6,992 bases of DNA from Solirubrobacterales bacterium (lineage in GTDB: Bacteria > Actinomycetota > Thermoleophilia > Solirubrobacterales > Solirubrobacteraceae), in the NCBI GenBank assembly GCA_013695395.1, contig JACDAP010000373.1, positions 1-6,992 on the forward strand. The letters run 5' to 3'. A model generated the notes under the pieces. It ran no database searches and was not told the origin of the DNA. It saw only the letters and a program-made list of their open reading frames with translations. Each line of letters opens with the position of its first letter. Position 1 is the first letter of the stretch. Position numbers and translations under genes: made by a program. Below, piece after piece: positions 1 through 5,857 of this stretch.

Positions 1-454
1 GAAGGGCAGCATCCCGGAGGAGCTCCGCCGGCAGCTCATCCCCGATGGCGTCCCGTTCCTCTCCACCGGCGAGCCCGCCGACCCCGACGAGCTGGAGGTC
101 GTCGAGCGCTGGCTCGCCGCGCTGACCAACGCGGACATCCCTGCGGCCGCCGACACGTTCGCCGACGGCGCGAAGGTGCAGAACCTCACGACGCCGGTCG
201 TCCTGGCCGACCGGGGCGAGCGCATCACCTTCAACCGGTCGTTCCCCTGCGGTGCCGAGGTCAGCGCGGCCTCGAGTGTCGAGGGCTACCTGATCGTGAT
301 CTACCGGCTGACGGACCGGAAGGGCTCGGGCTGCGACGGCCCAGGCGGGAGCGCCGCGAGCACCATCAAGGTCGAGAAGGACCGGATGACCGAGTGGTAC
401 CGGCTGCCGAACCCCCTGGACTCAGGTCCCGAGGGTTCGGACGAGATCAGCTGA
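1..454 (+). CDS. C-terminal part of a probable NTF2/SnoaL-like domain protein (5' truncated by window edge)
   Basis: The reading frame is open from base 2 to the TGA at 452-454, giving about 150 visible residues with no credible start, so the gene begins outside the window. An ATG-less open stretch precedes the first possible internal start (GTG at 176), which would cut off the conserved-looking part. The visible protein has a helix of the type VERWLAALTNADIPAAADTF, then beta-rich sequence, and ends with a strand-like 'KVEKDRMTEWYRLP'. That order, a W-x-x-A-L helix followed by a final strand with a T/I-E-W-x-R-L-P ending, is what SnoaL/NTF2-like cone folds show. Two cysteines (in FPCGAE and GSGCDG) could form a disulfide, which would fit an exported or lipid-anchored protein, but the N-terminus is missing. 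The substrate or partner is unknown. The fold call is inference from pattern; the existence of the gene is well supported. Confidence 0.6.
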   Translation, partial: KGSIPEELRRQLIPDGVPFLSTGEPADPDELEVVERWLAALTNADIPAAADTFADGAKVQNLTTPVVLADRGERITFNRSFPCGAEVSAASSVEGYLIVIYRLTDRKGSGCDGPGGSAASTIKVEKDRMTEWYRLPNPLDSGPEGSDEIS

Positions 455-676
455 TCAGACCCGGCGGCGGTCGTCCACGACGTCGCGCTGCACGACGGTG
501 TCGGTCCGGCGCGTCGCCATGCTCATCATGATGATGCTGAGGATCAGTCCGACCACGCCGACCACCATGAGGATGACGCCGACCGTCGAGAGGTCGACCC
601 CGGAGACGGTGGCGGTGACGGCGTACTTGAGGATCGCGCCGACGGCGATGAGGAGGATGCTGGTTCCGATTTGCAT
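455..676 (-). CDS. Small two-helix membrane protein, DUF6458 type
   Basis: A 73-residue protein starting at the ATG complementary to 674-676. The layout is a short N-terminus, a hydrophobic helix at about residues 4-24 (IGTSILLIAVGAILKYAV), a loop containing VSGVDLSTVG, a second helix at about residues 30-48 (VGVILMVVGVVGLILSIIM), and a charged tail of about 24 residues rich in Arg and Asp. The 'sGvDL.tvGvILmvvGv.Glil' pattern is the one I associate with DUF6458, a small actinobacterial family of unknown function; length and topology agree. It most likely sits in the cytoplasmic membrane with its charged tail inside. It is transcribed away from the acyl-CoA dehydrogenase gene and converges on the preceding gene, sharing no intergenic base with it. 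No strong Shine-Dalgarno sequence precedes the start; GGAC lies a few bases upstream. A longer overlapping frame on the same strand (447-722) lacks such protein character. Confidence 0.75.
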   Translation of the reverse strand: MQIGTSILLIAVGAILKYAVTATVSGVDLSTVGVILMVVGVVGLILSIIMMSMATRRTDTVVQRDVVDDRRRV

Positions 677-735
677 GGACGGGTCCGTACCCCGGGCGCA
701 CCCGTGCCAACCCCCGGGGCATCTACGATGGACGA
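677..735. promoter_or_regulatory. Divergent promoter region between the DUF6458-type gene and the acyl-CoA dehydrogenase gene
   Basis: Only 59 bp separate the two divergent starts, so both promoters must lie here or in the coding sequence. On the + strand TACGAT (724-729) resembles a -10 hexamer and ends six bases before the ATG at 736, which would place the transcript start at or next to the start codon. On the - strand the complement of 705-710 reads TTGGCA, a fair -35 match, with TACGGA about 15 bp downstream as a poor -10. The region also holds inverted C/G blocks: CCCCGGG near 690-696 faces CCCGGGG near 713-719 across about 17 bases, a possible operator or just GC-rich sequence. All assignments are by eye. 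Confidence 0.35.
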
Positions 736-1890
736 ATGGAGACCACGGTGGCCGACGGCGTCTACGACATCCCGGAGGGCTTCCTGCCCTACCGCGACGC
801 GATCCGCGAGATCGTCGACGGCTCGGTCCGGCCGCGCGCGGCGGAGATCGACGCCAAGGGCGAATACCCGCACGACCTGCGCAAGCTCTTCGGCGAGAAC
901 GACATCCTCGCGCTCCCGTTCGCCGAGGAGTACGGCGGGACGGGAACCGGCACGCTCATGCTGCAGATCGCCGTCGAGGAGATCGCCAAGGCGTGCGCCT
1001 CCTCCGCGCTCATCCTCATGGTGCAGGAGCTCGGCTCCCTCCCGATCGCGCTCTTCGGCACGGACGAGCAGAAGCAGCGCTTTCTGCCCCGCCTGGCCAC
1101 CGGAGAGATCTCCCCGGCCTTCGCGCTGTCCGAGCCGGAGGCGGGTTCCGACCCGTCCTCGATGCGCACCTTCGCCGAGAAGGACGGCGACGAGTGGGTC
1201 ATCAACGGGGCCAAGAACTGGATCACCAACGCGGGGATCGCCGACTACTACGTCGTCTTCGCGAAGACCGACCGCGAGACCAACCGGATCACCGCGTTCA
1301 TCGTGGAGTCCGACCGCGACGGCTTCGACTCCGGCAAGCTCGAGCACAAGCTCGGCATCAAGGGCTCGCCCACCGGATCGCCCACCTTCGACGACGTCCG
1401 CGTGCCGCAGGAGAACGTGATCGGCGAGGTCGGCCGCGGGCTCTCCGTCGCGCTCGGCACCCTCGAGCGCACGCGCCTGGGGGCCGCCGCGCAGGCCGTG
1501 GGCATCGCCCAGGGCGCCACCGACTACGCGAACGACTACGCGAAGGAGCGGATCGCGTTCGGCAAGCCGATCAACCAGATGCAGGGCCTGCAGTGGAAGC
1601 TCGCCGACATGGAGACGGGCACCGCCGCCGCGCGCGAGCTGCTCTACAAGGCGTGCTCGATGGCCGACCGGCGCGACCCGCAGATGGCCAAGTACTCCTC
1701 GATGGCCAAGCTCTTCGCGGGCGACAACGCGATGCGGGTCACGCTCGACGCGATCCAGGTCCTCGGCGGGTACGGCTACGTCAAGGAGTACCCGGTGGAG
1801 CGCATGATGCGTGACGCGAAGATCACCCAGATCTACGAAGGCACCCAGGAGATCCAGCGTGTGGTCATCGCGCGCGCGATGGCGAAGTAG
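736..1890 (+). CDS. Acyl-CoA dehydrogenase (short/medium-chain or butyryl-CoA dehydrogenase type)
   Basis: A 384-residue flavoprotein of the normal family length (about 380). It should oxidise an acyl-CoA to the trans-2-enoyl-CoA using FAD and pass electrons to electron-transfer flavoprotein in the cytoplasm. Both family signatures are present: ALSEPEAGSDPSS at residues 130-142 and QVLGGYGYVKEYPVERMMRD at 341-360. The catalytic base is expected to be Glu368 in IYEGTQEIQR, the position used by short- and medium-chain enzymes rather than the isovaleryl/long-chain position. Exact acyl chain (short straight, branched, or medium) cannot be read from the sequence. The chosen ATG has no good Shine-Dalgarno but lies six bases after a -10-like TACGAT, suggesting a leaderless message; a GTG four codons later is an alternative. 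A metallopeptidase gene follows after 15 bp, probably in the same transcript. No electron-transfer flavoprotein gene is in view. Confidence 0.95.
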   Translation: METTVADGVYDIPEGFLPYRDAIREIVDGSVRPRAAEIDAKGEYPHDLRKLFGENDILALPFAEEYGGTGTGTLMLQIAVEEIAKACASSALILMVQELGSLPIALFGTDEQKQRFLPRLATGEISPAFALSEPEAGSDPSSMRTFAEKDGDEWVINGAKNWITNAGIADYYVVFAKTDRETNRITAFIVESDRDGFDSGKLEHKLGIKGSPTGSPTFDDVRVPQENVIGEVGRGLSVALGTLERTRLGAAAQAVGIAQGATDYANDYAKERIAFGKPINQMQGLQWKLADMETGTAAARELLYKACSMADRRDPQMAKYSSMAKLFAGDNAMRVTLDAIQVLGGYGYVKEYPVERMMRDAKITQIYEGTQEIQRVVIARAMAK

Positions 1891-1905
1891 CCTCTCTGAT
1901 CGATC

Positions 1906-2544
1906 ATGAAGCCGCTCACGACGGGTCAGCGCATCGCCTTCGCCGCCACGGTCGCGCTCAGCCTCGCGCTGTTCGCCATCGTGATGCTCCAGGGCTTCTC
2001 CTCGAACCAGTTCGTCCGCCTGGTCGAGACCGTCGCAGTGATCCTCGTCGCCGCGGGCGCGCTCTTCTTCGCGATGACGATGGTCGGGGTGCGGATGGCC
2101 GGCTGGGAGGAGCCCGAGTCCGAGGAGGAGTTCGAGAAGGTGGTGCAGGAGTCCGAGCGGCTCGCCCGCCAGGGCACCTTCGCCGAGCCGGACGAGACCG
2201 AGTTCATGGATCTCGACCCGTACTCCGACGCGGACTTCGAGGAGCTCGTCCGCGACGCGCTCGACGAGCTGCCCGACCTGCTCCGTCCGCTGATCGAGAA
2301 CCACAACGTCGCCGTCGTCATCTCCGACGGCGGTCGCAGTCGCGGCGCGTACGGCCTCTACCACGGAGACGGGGCCACGCGCGACGACGTGCCCGACCGC
2401 ATCGTCATCTACCGCGACACGCTGCGCCGCGACTTCGGCCACGACGCCGAGCTGCTCCGCGCCCAGGTCACCCAGACCGTGCGCCACGAGCTCGCCCACC
2501 ACATCGGGTTCGACGAGCTCGGCGTGCAGGGCCTAGGGCTGTAA
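1906..2544 (+). CDS. Membrane-anchored minimal zincin metallopeptidase (Zincin_1 / DUF1025-like)
   Basis: A 212-residue protein with two parts. Residues about 9-30 and 37-64 are hydrophobic helices separated by a short loop (GFSSNQFVR). A very acidic linker follows (about 69-112, many Glu/Asp). Residues about 112-212 resemble the minimal zincin family PF06262: a region ISDGGRSRGAYGLYHGDG, a strand DRIVIYRDTL, then the zinc motif HELAHHIGFDE with His194, catalytic Glu195 and His198. The third metal ligand is probably Asp203 or Glu204; the family motif HExxHxxGxxD has Asp where Glu204 stands. Family members known to me are usually about 110-150 residue soluble proteins, so the paired membrane helices are an added module. 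Substrate is unknown. The start is constrained: an in-frame TGA lies at 1897-1899 and ATG 1906 is the first start after it. No Shine-Dalgarno is visible; it probably depends on translation of the dehydrogenase gene ending 15 bp upstream. Confidence 0.8.
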   Translation: MKPLTTGQRIAFAATVALSLALFAIVMLQGFSSNQFVRLVETVAVILVAAGALFFAMTMVGVRMAGWEEPESEEEFEKVVQESERLARQGTFAEPDETEFMDLDPYSDADFEELVRDALDELPDLLRPLIENHNVAVVISDGGRSRGAYGLYHGDGATRDDVPDRIVIYRDTLRRDFGHDAELLRAQVTQTVRHELAHHIGFDELGVQGLGL

Positions 2545-2579
2545 GGCCGCACTTCGGGGCGAGCGACGTGGCCCGACGG

Positions 2580-2598
2580 GTCCGGCAGGAGCCGGGAC
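2580..2598 (+). terminator. Hairpin after the metallopeptidase gene, possible terminator
   Basis: GTCCGGC (2580-2586) and GCCGG-AC (2591-2598, one bulged G at 2596) form a compact stem around the four-base loop AGGA. It lies 36 bp after the metallopeptidase stop. There is no following T-run, as is common in GC-rich actinobacteria, so it may be a weak terminator or instead part of the toxin-antitoxin control region. Confidence 0.35.
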
Positions 2599-2610
2599 GT
2601 GGGGTGTCGC

Positions 2611-2632
2611 ACCGGGTGTACACTCAGGTGGT
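2611..2632 (+). promoter_or_regulatory. Candidate promoter/operator of the toxin-antitoxin pair
   Basis: TACACT at 2619-2624 is a reasonable -10 hexamer ending eight bases before the antitoxin ATG. It overlaps the perfect 8-bp palindrome GTGTACAC (2616-2623), and CACC/GGTG at about 2610-2618 adds a second small inverted pair. Antitoxins of this type commonly repress their own promoter by binding a palindrome there, so an operator is plausible. No convincing -35 box is seen. AGGTGG (2626-2631) is too close to the ATG to be a standard ribosome binding site, which again fits a leaderless or nearly leaderless message. Confidence 0.4.
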
Positions 2633-2917
2633 ATGCCGACGAAGCATCCGCGCCACATCGTCACCGAAACCGGCCGGATCGCCGAGGCGTTCGCCAAGGC
2701 CCGGCGGGTCAAGCCGGACGTGCACGTTCGTGATCTCGTGCTGCTCGGCGCGGAGGCGATCGTGGAGCAGGCCGAGCAGGAGACGGTCGACGAGGAGCGG
2801 CGCCAACGGGCGATCGCCGACCTGATCGCGCTCTCCCAGGACCCGGACGCCTTCGACCGCGACGCCGCGATCCACGTCCACGACGTCCTCGGCGTGCCCG
2901 AGATCCGCGGTGAGTGA
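2633..2917 (+). CDS. Probable antitoxin of a VapBC-like module
   Basis: A 94-residue protein encoded immediately upstream of, and overlapping, a PIN-domain gene. Its first residues (PTKHPRHIVTETGRIAEAFA) suggest a short beta strand followed by helices, the arrangement of ribbon-helix-helix antitoxins. Residues about 30-75 are helical, charged and rich in Glu/Arg, as expected for a dimerising and toxin-binding region. The role inferred is to bind and neutralise the toxin encoded next and to repress the shared promoter. The family was not matched to a named group, so the identification rests mostly on position, size and overlap. The ATG at 2633 follows a -10-like TACACT and a palindrome. Its last eight bases (GTGAGTGA, 2910-2917) contain the toxin's GTG start, which implies translational coupling. 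Confidence 0.7.
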   Translation: MPTKHPRHIVTETGRIAEAFAKARRVKPDVHVRDLVLLGAEAIVEQAEQETVDEERRQRAIADLIALSQDPDAFDRDAAIHVHDVLGVPEIRGE

Positions 2918-3359
2918 GCCCGAGCTGCCCCAGGCGGGCTGCCTCGTGGACAACTCGGCGTGGTCCCGCTCGGATCGCGAGGCGATCGCGGGATGGTGGC
3001 CGGGAGCGTTCGCCGCGGGTCGCCTGATCTGCTGCGACGCGTTTCTGTTGGAGGCGCTGTACTCCGCGCGAAGCGGCACGCACATGCGGGCGCTTCACGC
3101 GGTCATCACCGGGGGCATGCCGAGCGTGCAGTGCAGTGAACGCACCTGGGAGATCGCCTTCGAGGCACAGCAGGCGATGGCCGACGCCGCCGGGCTGATG
3201 CATCGTCGCAAGCCGATGGACTTCCTGATGGCCGCCACCGCGCACCAGCACGGCCTCGGGATCCTCCACTACGACCGTGACTACGACCTGATCGCAGAGC
3301 ACGGTGGCCTCGACTTCGCGAGCGTCTGGGTCGCGCCGCCGGGCTCGCTCGACACGTAG
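2910..3359 (+). CDS. PIN-domain toxin, VapC-like ribonuclease
   Basis: A 149-residue protein, a typical VapC size. The acidic residues that bind Mg2+/Mn2+ in PIN nucleases are in the expected order: Asp14 in LVDNSAW, Glu48 in FLLEALYSA, Asp104 in KPMDFLMAATA, and Asp122 in HYDRDYDLI (with Asp124 and Asp126 nearby). The 'D-F-L-M-A-A-T-A' helix followed by G-I-L-H-Y-D-R-D-Y is the classic C-terminal half of the fold. VapC proteins cut tRNA or rRNA at a specific site; the target of this one cannot be told. Translation starts at GTG 2910, eight bases inside the antitoxin gene, so production should be tied to that of the antitoxin. The active site looks intact, so there is no sign that the toxin is dead. 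Its stop at 3357-3359 lies only 12 bp before the DAHP synthase start. Confidence 0.85.
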   Translation: MSEPELPQAGCLVDNSAWSRSDREAIAGWWPGAFAAGRLICCDAFLLEALYSARSGTHMRALHAVITGGMPSVQCSERTWEIAFEAQQAMADAAGLMHRRKPMDFLMAATAHQHGLGILHYDRDYDLIAEHGGLDFASVWVAPPGSLDT

Positions 3360-3371
3360 CCTGGCCGGACC

Positions 3372-4391
3372 ATGATGATCGTGATGACCCCGCACGCCTT
3401 GCCCGAGCACGTCGAGGCGGTGCGGCAGCGGCTGGCGACGACCGGCGTCCACGTGGTGGTCATGCCCGGGGAGCTCACGACCGCCATCGGGGCGATCGGT
3501 GACCCCGAGGGCGTCGCCGAGCTCGGCCTCGAAGGACTCCCCGGCGTCGACCGGGTCGTCCCGATCTCCCGGCCCTACAAGCTTGCCTCGCTCGAGCTCG
3601 CCTCCGAGCGGCCCTCGACGGTCGAGGTGCTCGGCCGGAAGGTCGGCGGCGGCACGACCTTCGCGCTGATCGCCGGACCCTGCACGGTGGAGAGCCGGGA
3701 GCAGACCCTCGGCGTCGCGCACGCAGTGAAGGCGGCCGGCGCCTCGATGCTCCGCGGCGGCGCGTTCAAGCCGCGGACGAGCCCGTTCGCCTTCAGCGGC
3801 CTCGGTCGTGAGGGCCTCGAGATCCTGGCCGAGGCGCGCGCGGAGACGGGGCTGCCGGTCGTCACCGAGCTGCTCGACGTCGCCCACGCGGAGCTCGTCA
3901 GCGAACACGCCGACGTGCTCCAGATCGGCGCCCGGAACATGCAGAACTACGCGCTGCTCGACGTCGCCGGGCACCTCGGCCGGCCGGTCCTGCTCAAGCG
4001 CGGCCTCTCCTCGAGCCTCGACGAGCTCCTCCAGGCCGCCGACTACGTCCTCAAGGGCGGCGCCGAGGTGATCCTCTGCGAGCGCGGCATCCGCACCTTC
4101 GAGACCGCCACGCGCTTCACGCTCGACCTCGGCGCGATTCCCTGGCTGAAGCTCCACACCCACCTGCCGGTGATCGTCGACCCCTCGCACGCCGCGGGCG
4201 ACCGGCGCCTGGTCGAGCCGCTCTCCCGGGCGGCTGCCGCCGTCGGCGCCGACGGGCTCATCGTCGAGGTCCACGAGGACCCTTCGGTCGCACTCTGCGA
4301 CGGGCCGCAGGCGCTCTACGCCTCCGACTTCGCCGCCTTCGCGGAGCGCGTGGCGGCCCACGCGGCACTGGAAGGCCGCACGCTCGCGTAG
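3372..4391 (+). CDS. aroF: 3-deoxy-7-phosphoheptulonate (DAHP) synthase, type I-beta with N-terminal regulatory domain
   Basis: A 339-residue enzyme that condenses phosphoenolpyruvate with erythrose 4-phosphate, the first step of the shikimate pathway. Residues 1 to about 70 form the ferredoxin-like (ACT-like) domain found in type I-beta enzymes such as that of Thermotoga maritima, which gives feedback inhibition by Tyr/Phe. The barrel follows with IAGPCTVES (about 101-109), [58 protein letters not shown] and LIVEVHEDP. Expected metal ligands are Cys104, His273, Glu299 and Asp310, close to the T. maritima numbering. The length matches the family. ATG codons occur at 3372, 3375 and 3384; family N-termini of the form M-I-V-M-x-P make 3372 or 3375 likely. 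No Shine-Dalgarno is seen, and a weak -10-like TAGCCT (3357-3362) overlaps the toxin stop. The gene may be read through from the toxin-antitoxin promoter. Symbol is by family (aroF/aroG naming varies). Confidence 0.95.
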   Translation: MMIVMTPHALPEHVEAVRQRLATTGVHVVVMPGELTTAIGAIGDPEGVAELGLEGLPGVDRVVPISRPYKLASLELASERPSTVEVLGRKVGGGTTFALIAGPCTVESREQTLGVAHAVKAAGASMLRGGAFKPRTSPFAFSGLGREGLEILAEARAETGLPVVTELLDVAHAELVSEHADVLQIGARNMQNYALLDVAGHLGRPVLLKRGLSSSLDELLQAADYVLKGGAEVILCERGIRTFETATRFTLDLGAIPWLKLHTHLPVIVDPSHAAGDRRLVEPLSRAAAAVGADGLIVEVHEDPSVALCDGPQALYASDFAAFAERVAAHAALEGRTLA

Positions 4392-4424
4392 CGGCCGGCG
4401 GTGATGATCGTGCCGCGACCCGGG

Positions 4425-4430
4425 TAGAGT
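4425..4430 (+). promoter_or_regulatory. Candidate -10 element for the thiolase transcript
   Basis: TAGAGT, 34 bp after the DAHP synthase stop, matches four of six bases of TATAAT and is followed by an A/T-richer patch (TTAAC) rare in this window. GTGATG at 4401-4406 is a weak -35 match at 18 bp. If used, the transcript would start near 4437 and carry a leader of about 210 bases. Confidence 0.35.
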
Positions 4431-4475
4431 TAACTGACCGAACCGCGGCTCCTGGAGCCCGGGCGGTGAGGACCC

Positions 4476-4493
4476 CGTGGAGTGAGACCGCCG
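4476..4493 (+). repeat. 18-nt direct repeat, copy 1
   Basis: CGTGGAGTGAGACCGCCG, identical to the copy at 4507-4524, with 31 bp from start to start (about three turns of the DNA helix). A degenerate third copy of its core, GTGAGGACCCC, lies just upstream at 4466-4476. Confidence 0.9.
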
Positions 4494-4506
4494 GGCGCAA
4501 CCTGCT

Positions 4507-4524
4507 CGTGGAGTGAGACCGCCG
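4507..4524 (+). repeat. 18-nt direct repeat, copy 2
   Basis: Exact second copy of CGTGGAGTGAGACCGCCG. Here the flanks TGCT and AGCA extend the pairing around it, whereas copy 1 is flanked by CC and GG. Confidence 0.9.
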
Positions 4525-4530
4525 AGCATC

Positions 4531-4632
4531 ACCAGATGAGCCTCTCGACCTTTACCCGCACCGGCCGGAAACCGCCTCGCGTGCGATTCGGCCACCCGGC
4601 CGGCACGGTTGAAAGGCCGAGAGACTCCCACC
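4531..4632 (+). promoter_or_regulatory. Distal part of the thiolase 5' leader, with possible long-range stem
   Basis: CTCTCGACC (4542-4550) can pair with GGCCGAGAG (4615-4623) at eight of nine positions, and inside that loop the self-complementary CCGGCCGG occurs twice (4561-4568 and 4596-4603), able to pair with itself across 27 bases. The outer stem ends nine bases before the Shine-Dalgarno site. A 38-codon frame, ATG 4536 to TGA 4650-4652, runs through this stretch and overlaps the thiolase start by eight bases; it has no Shine-Dalgarno and may be chance. No other gene is seen between 4392 and 4644. Confidence 0.3.
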
Positions 4633-4638
4633 AAGGAG
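4633..4638 (+). promoter_or_regulatory. Shine-Dalgarno site of the thiolase gene
   Basis: AAGGAG six bases before ATG 4645. This is the only textbook ribosome binding site in the window. It fixes the start at 4645 rather than at the upstream in-frame TTG at 4609, which would place the site inside the coding sequence. Confidence 0.9.
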
Positions 4639-4644
4639 AACCAC

Positions 4645-5796
<1,152 letters not shown>

Positions 5797-5818
5797 GAGA
5801 CGGATGCTCCCGGGTGAT

Positions 5819-5843
5819 CTTTCCCGTCACGGTGGCGGGAAAG
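5819..5843. terminator. Bidirectional intrinsic terminator between convergent thiolase and WS/DGAT genes
   Basis: CTTTCCCG (5819-5826) and CGGGAAAG (5836-5843) form a perfect 8-bp stem with a nine-base loop, in the centre of a 61-bp gap between two stop codons that face each other. No U-run follows on either strand, a common state in GC-rich actinobacteria. Position and symmetry suggest that it serves both genes. Confidence 0.75.
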
Positions 5844-5857
5844 GTCGCCCGCGAGCC

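Larger units (their letters stand above)
4447..4530 (+). promoter_or_regulatory. Structured leader region with two repeat-bearing hairpins upstream of the thiolase gene
   Basis: First comes a small hairpin GGCTC-CTG-GAGCC (4447-4459). Then two hairpins carry the same 14-base loop TGGAGTGAGACCGC: one closed by CCCG (4474-4477) and CGGG (4492-4495), the other by TGCTCG (4503-4508) and CGAGCA (4523-4528). The first can alternatively form a longer stem, GCCCGGGCGGT (4457-4467) with ACCGCCGGGC (4487-4496), one G bulged. The stems differ in sequence but stay paired, as expected of a structured RNA. Whether it acts as an RNA switch, a protein-binding site or a DNA operator pair cannot be settled here. 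I recognise no known riboswitch core in it. Confidence 0.4.

Noticed and set aside
498..1814. 438-codon + strand frame overlapping the acyl-CoA dehydrogenase
   Set aside because: Out-of-frame reading of the dehydrogenase gene, with Arg/Gly/Ala-rich sequence and no family features.
1897..1906. Perfect palindrome TGATCGATCA just before the metallopeptidase ATG
   Set aside because: Ten bases built from two GATC units in a 15-bp operon gap; no promoter nearby, so an operator role is not supported.
544..2502. 652-codon open frame on the - strand across the dehydrogenase and peptidase genes
   Set aside because: Low-complexity His/Arg/Asp/Leu-rich translation without recognisable domains; it mirrors the GC-biased third positions of two well-supported + strand genes.
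4391..4416. GCGGC/GCCGC hairpin right after the DAHP synthase stop as a terminator
   Set aside because: Short stem with several competing registers and no T-run; too weak to call.
4476..4524. CRISPR-like repeat-spacer unit
   Set aside because: Only two 18-nt copies with a 13-nt spacer, and paired flanks; no array and no cas genes.
4476..4524. CsrA/RsmA-type GGA-in-loop binding sites
   Set aside because: Each loop does contain GGA, but the CsrA consensus around it is absent and CsrA is not typical of actinobacteria; kept only as a loose analogy.
4609..4644. TTG at 4609 as the thiolase start
   Set aside because: It would add 12 non-conserved residues and bury the strong AAGGAG site; ATG 4645 gives the standard thiolase N-terminus.
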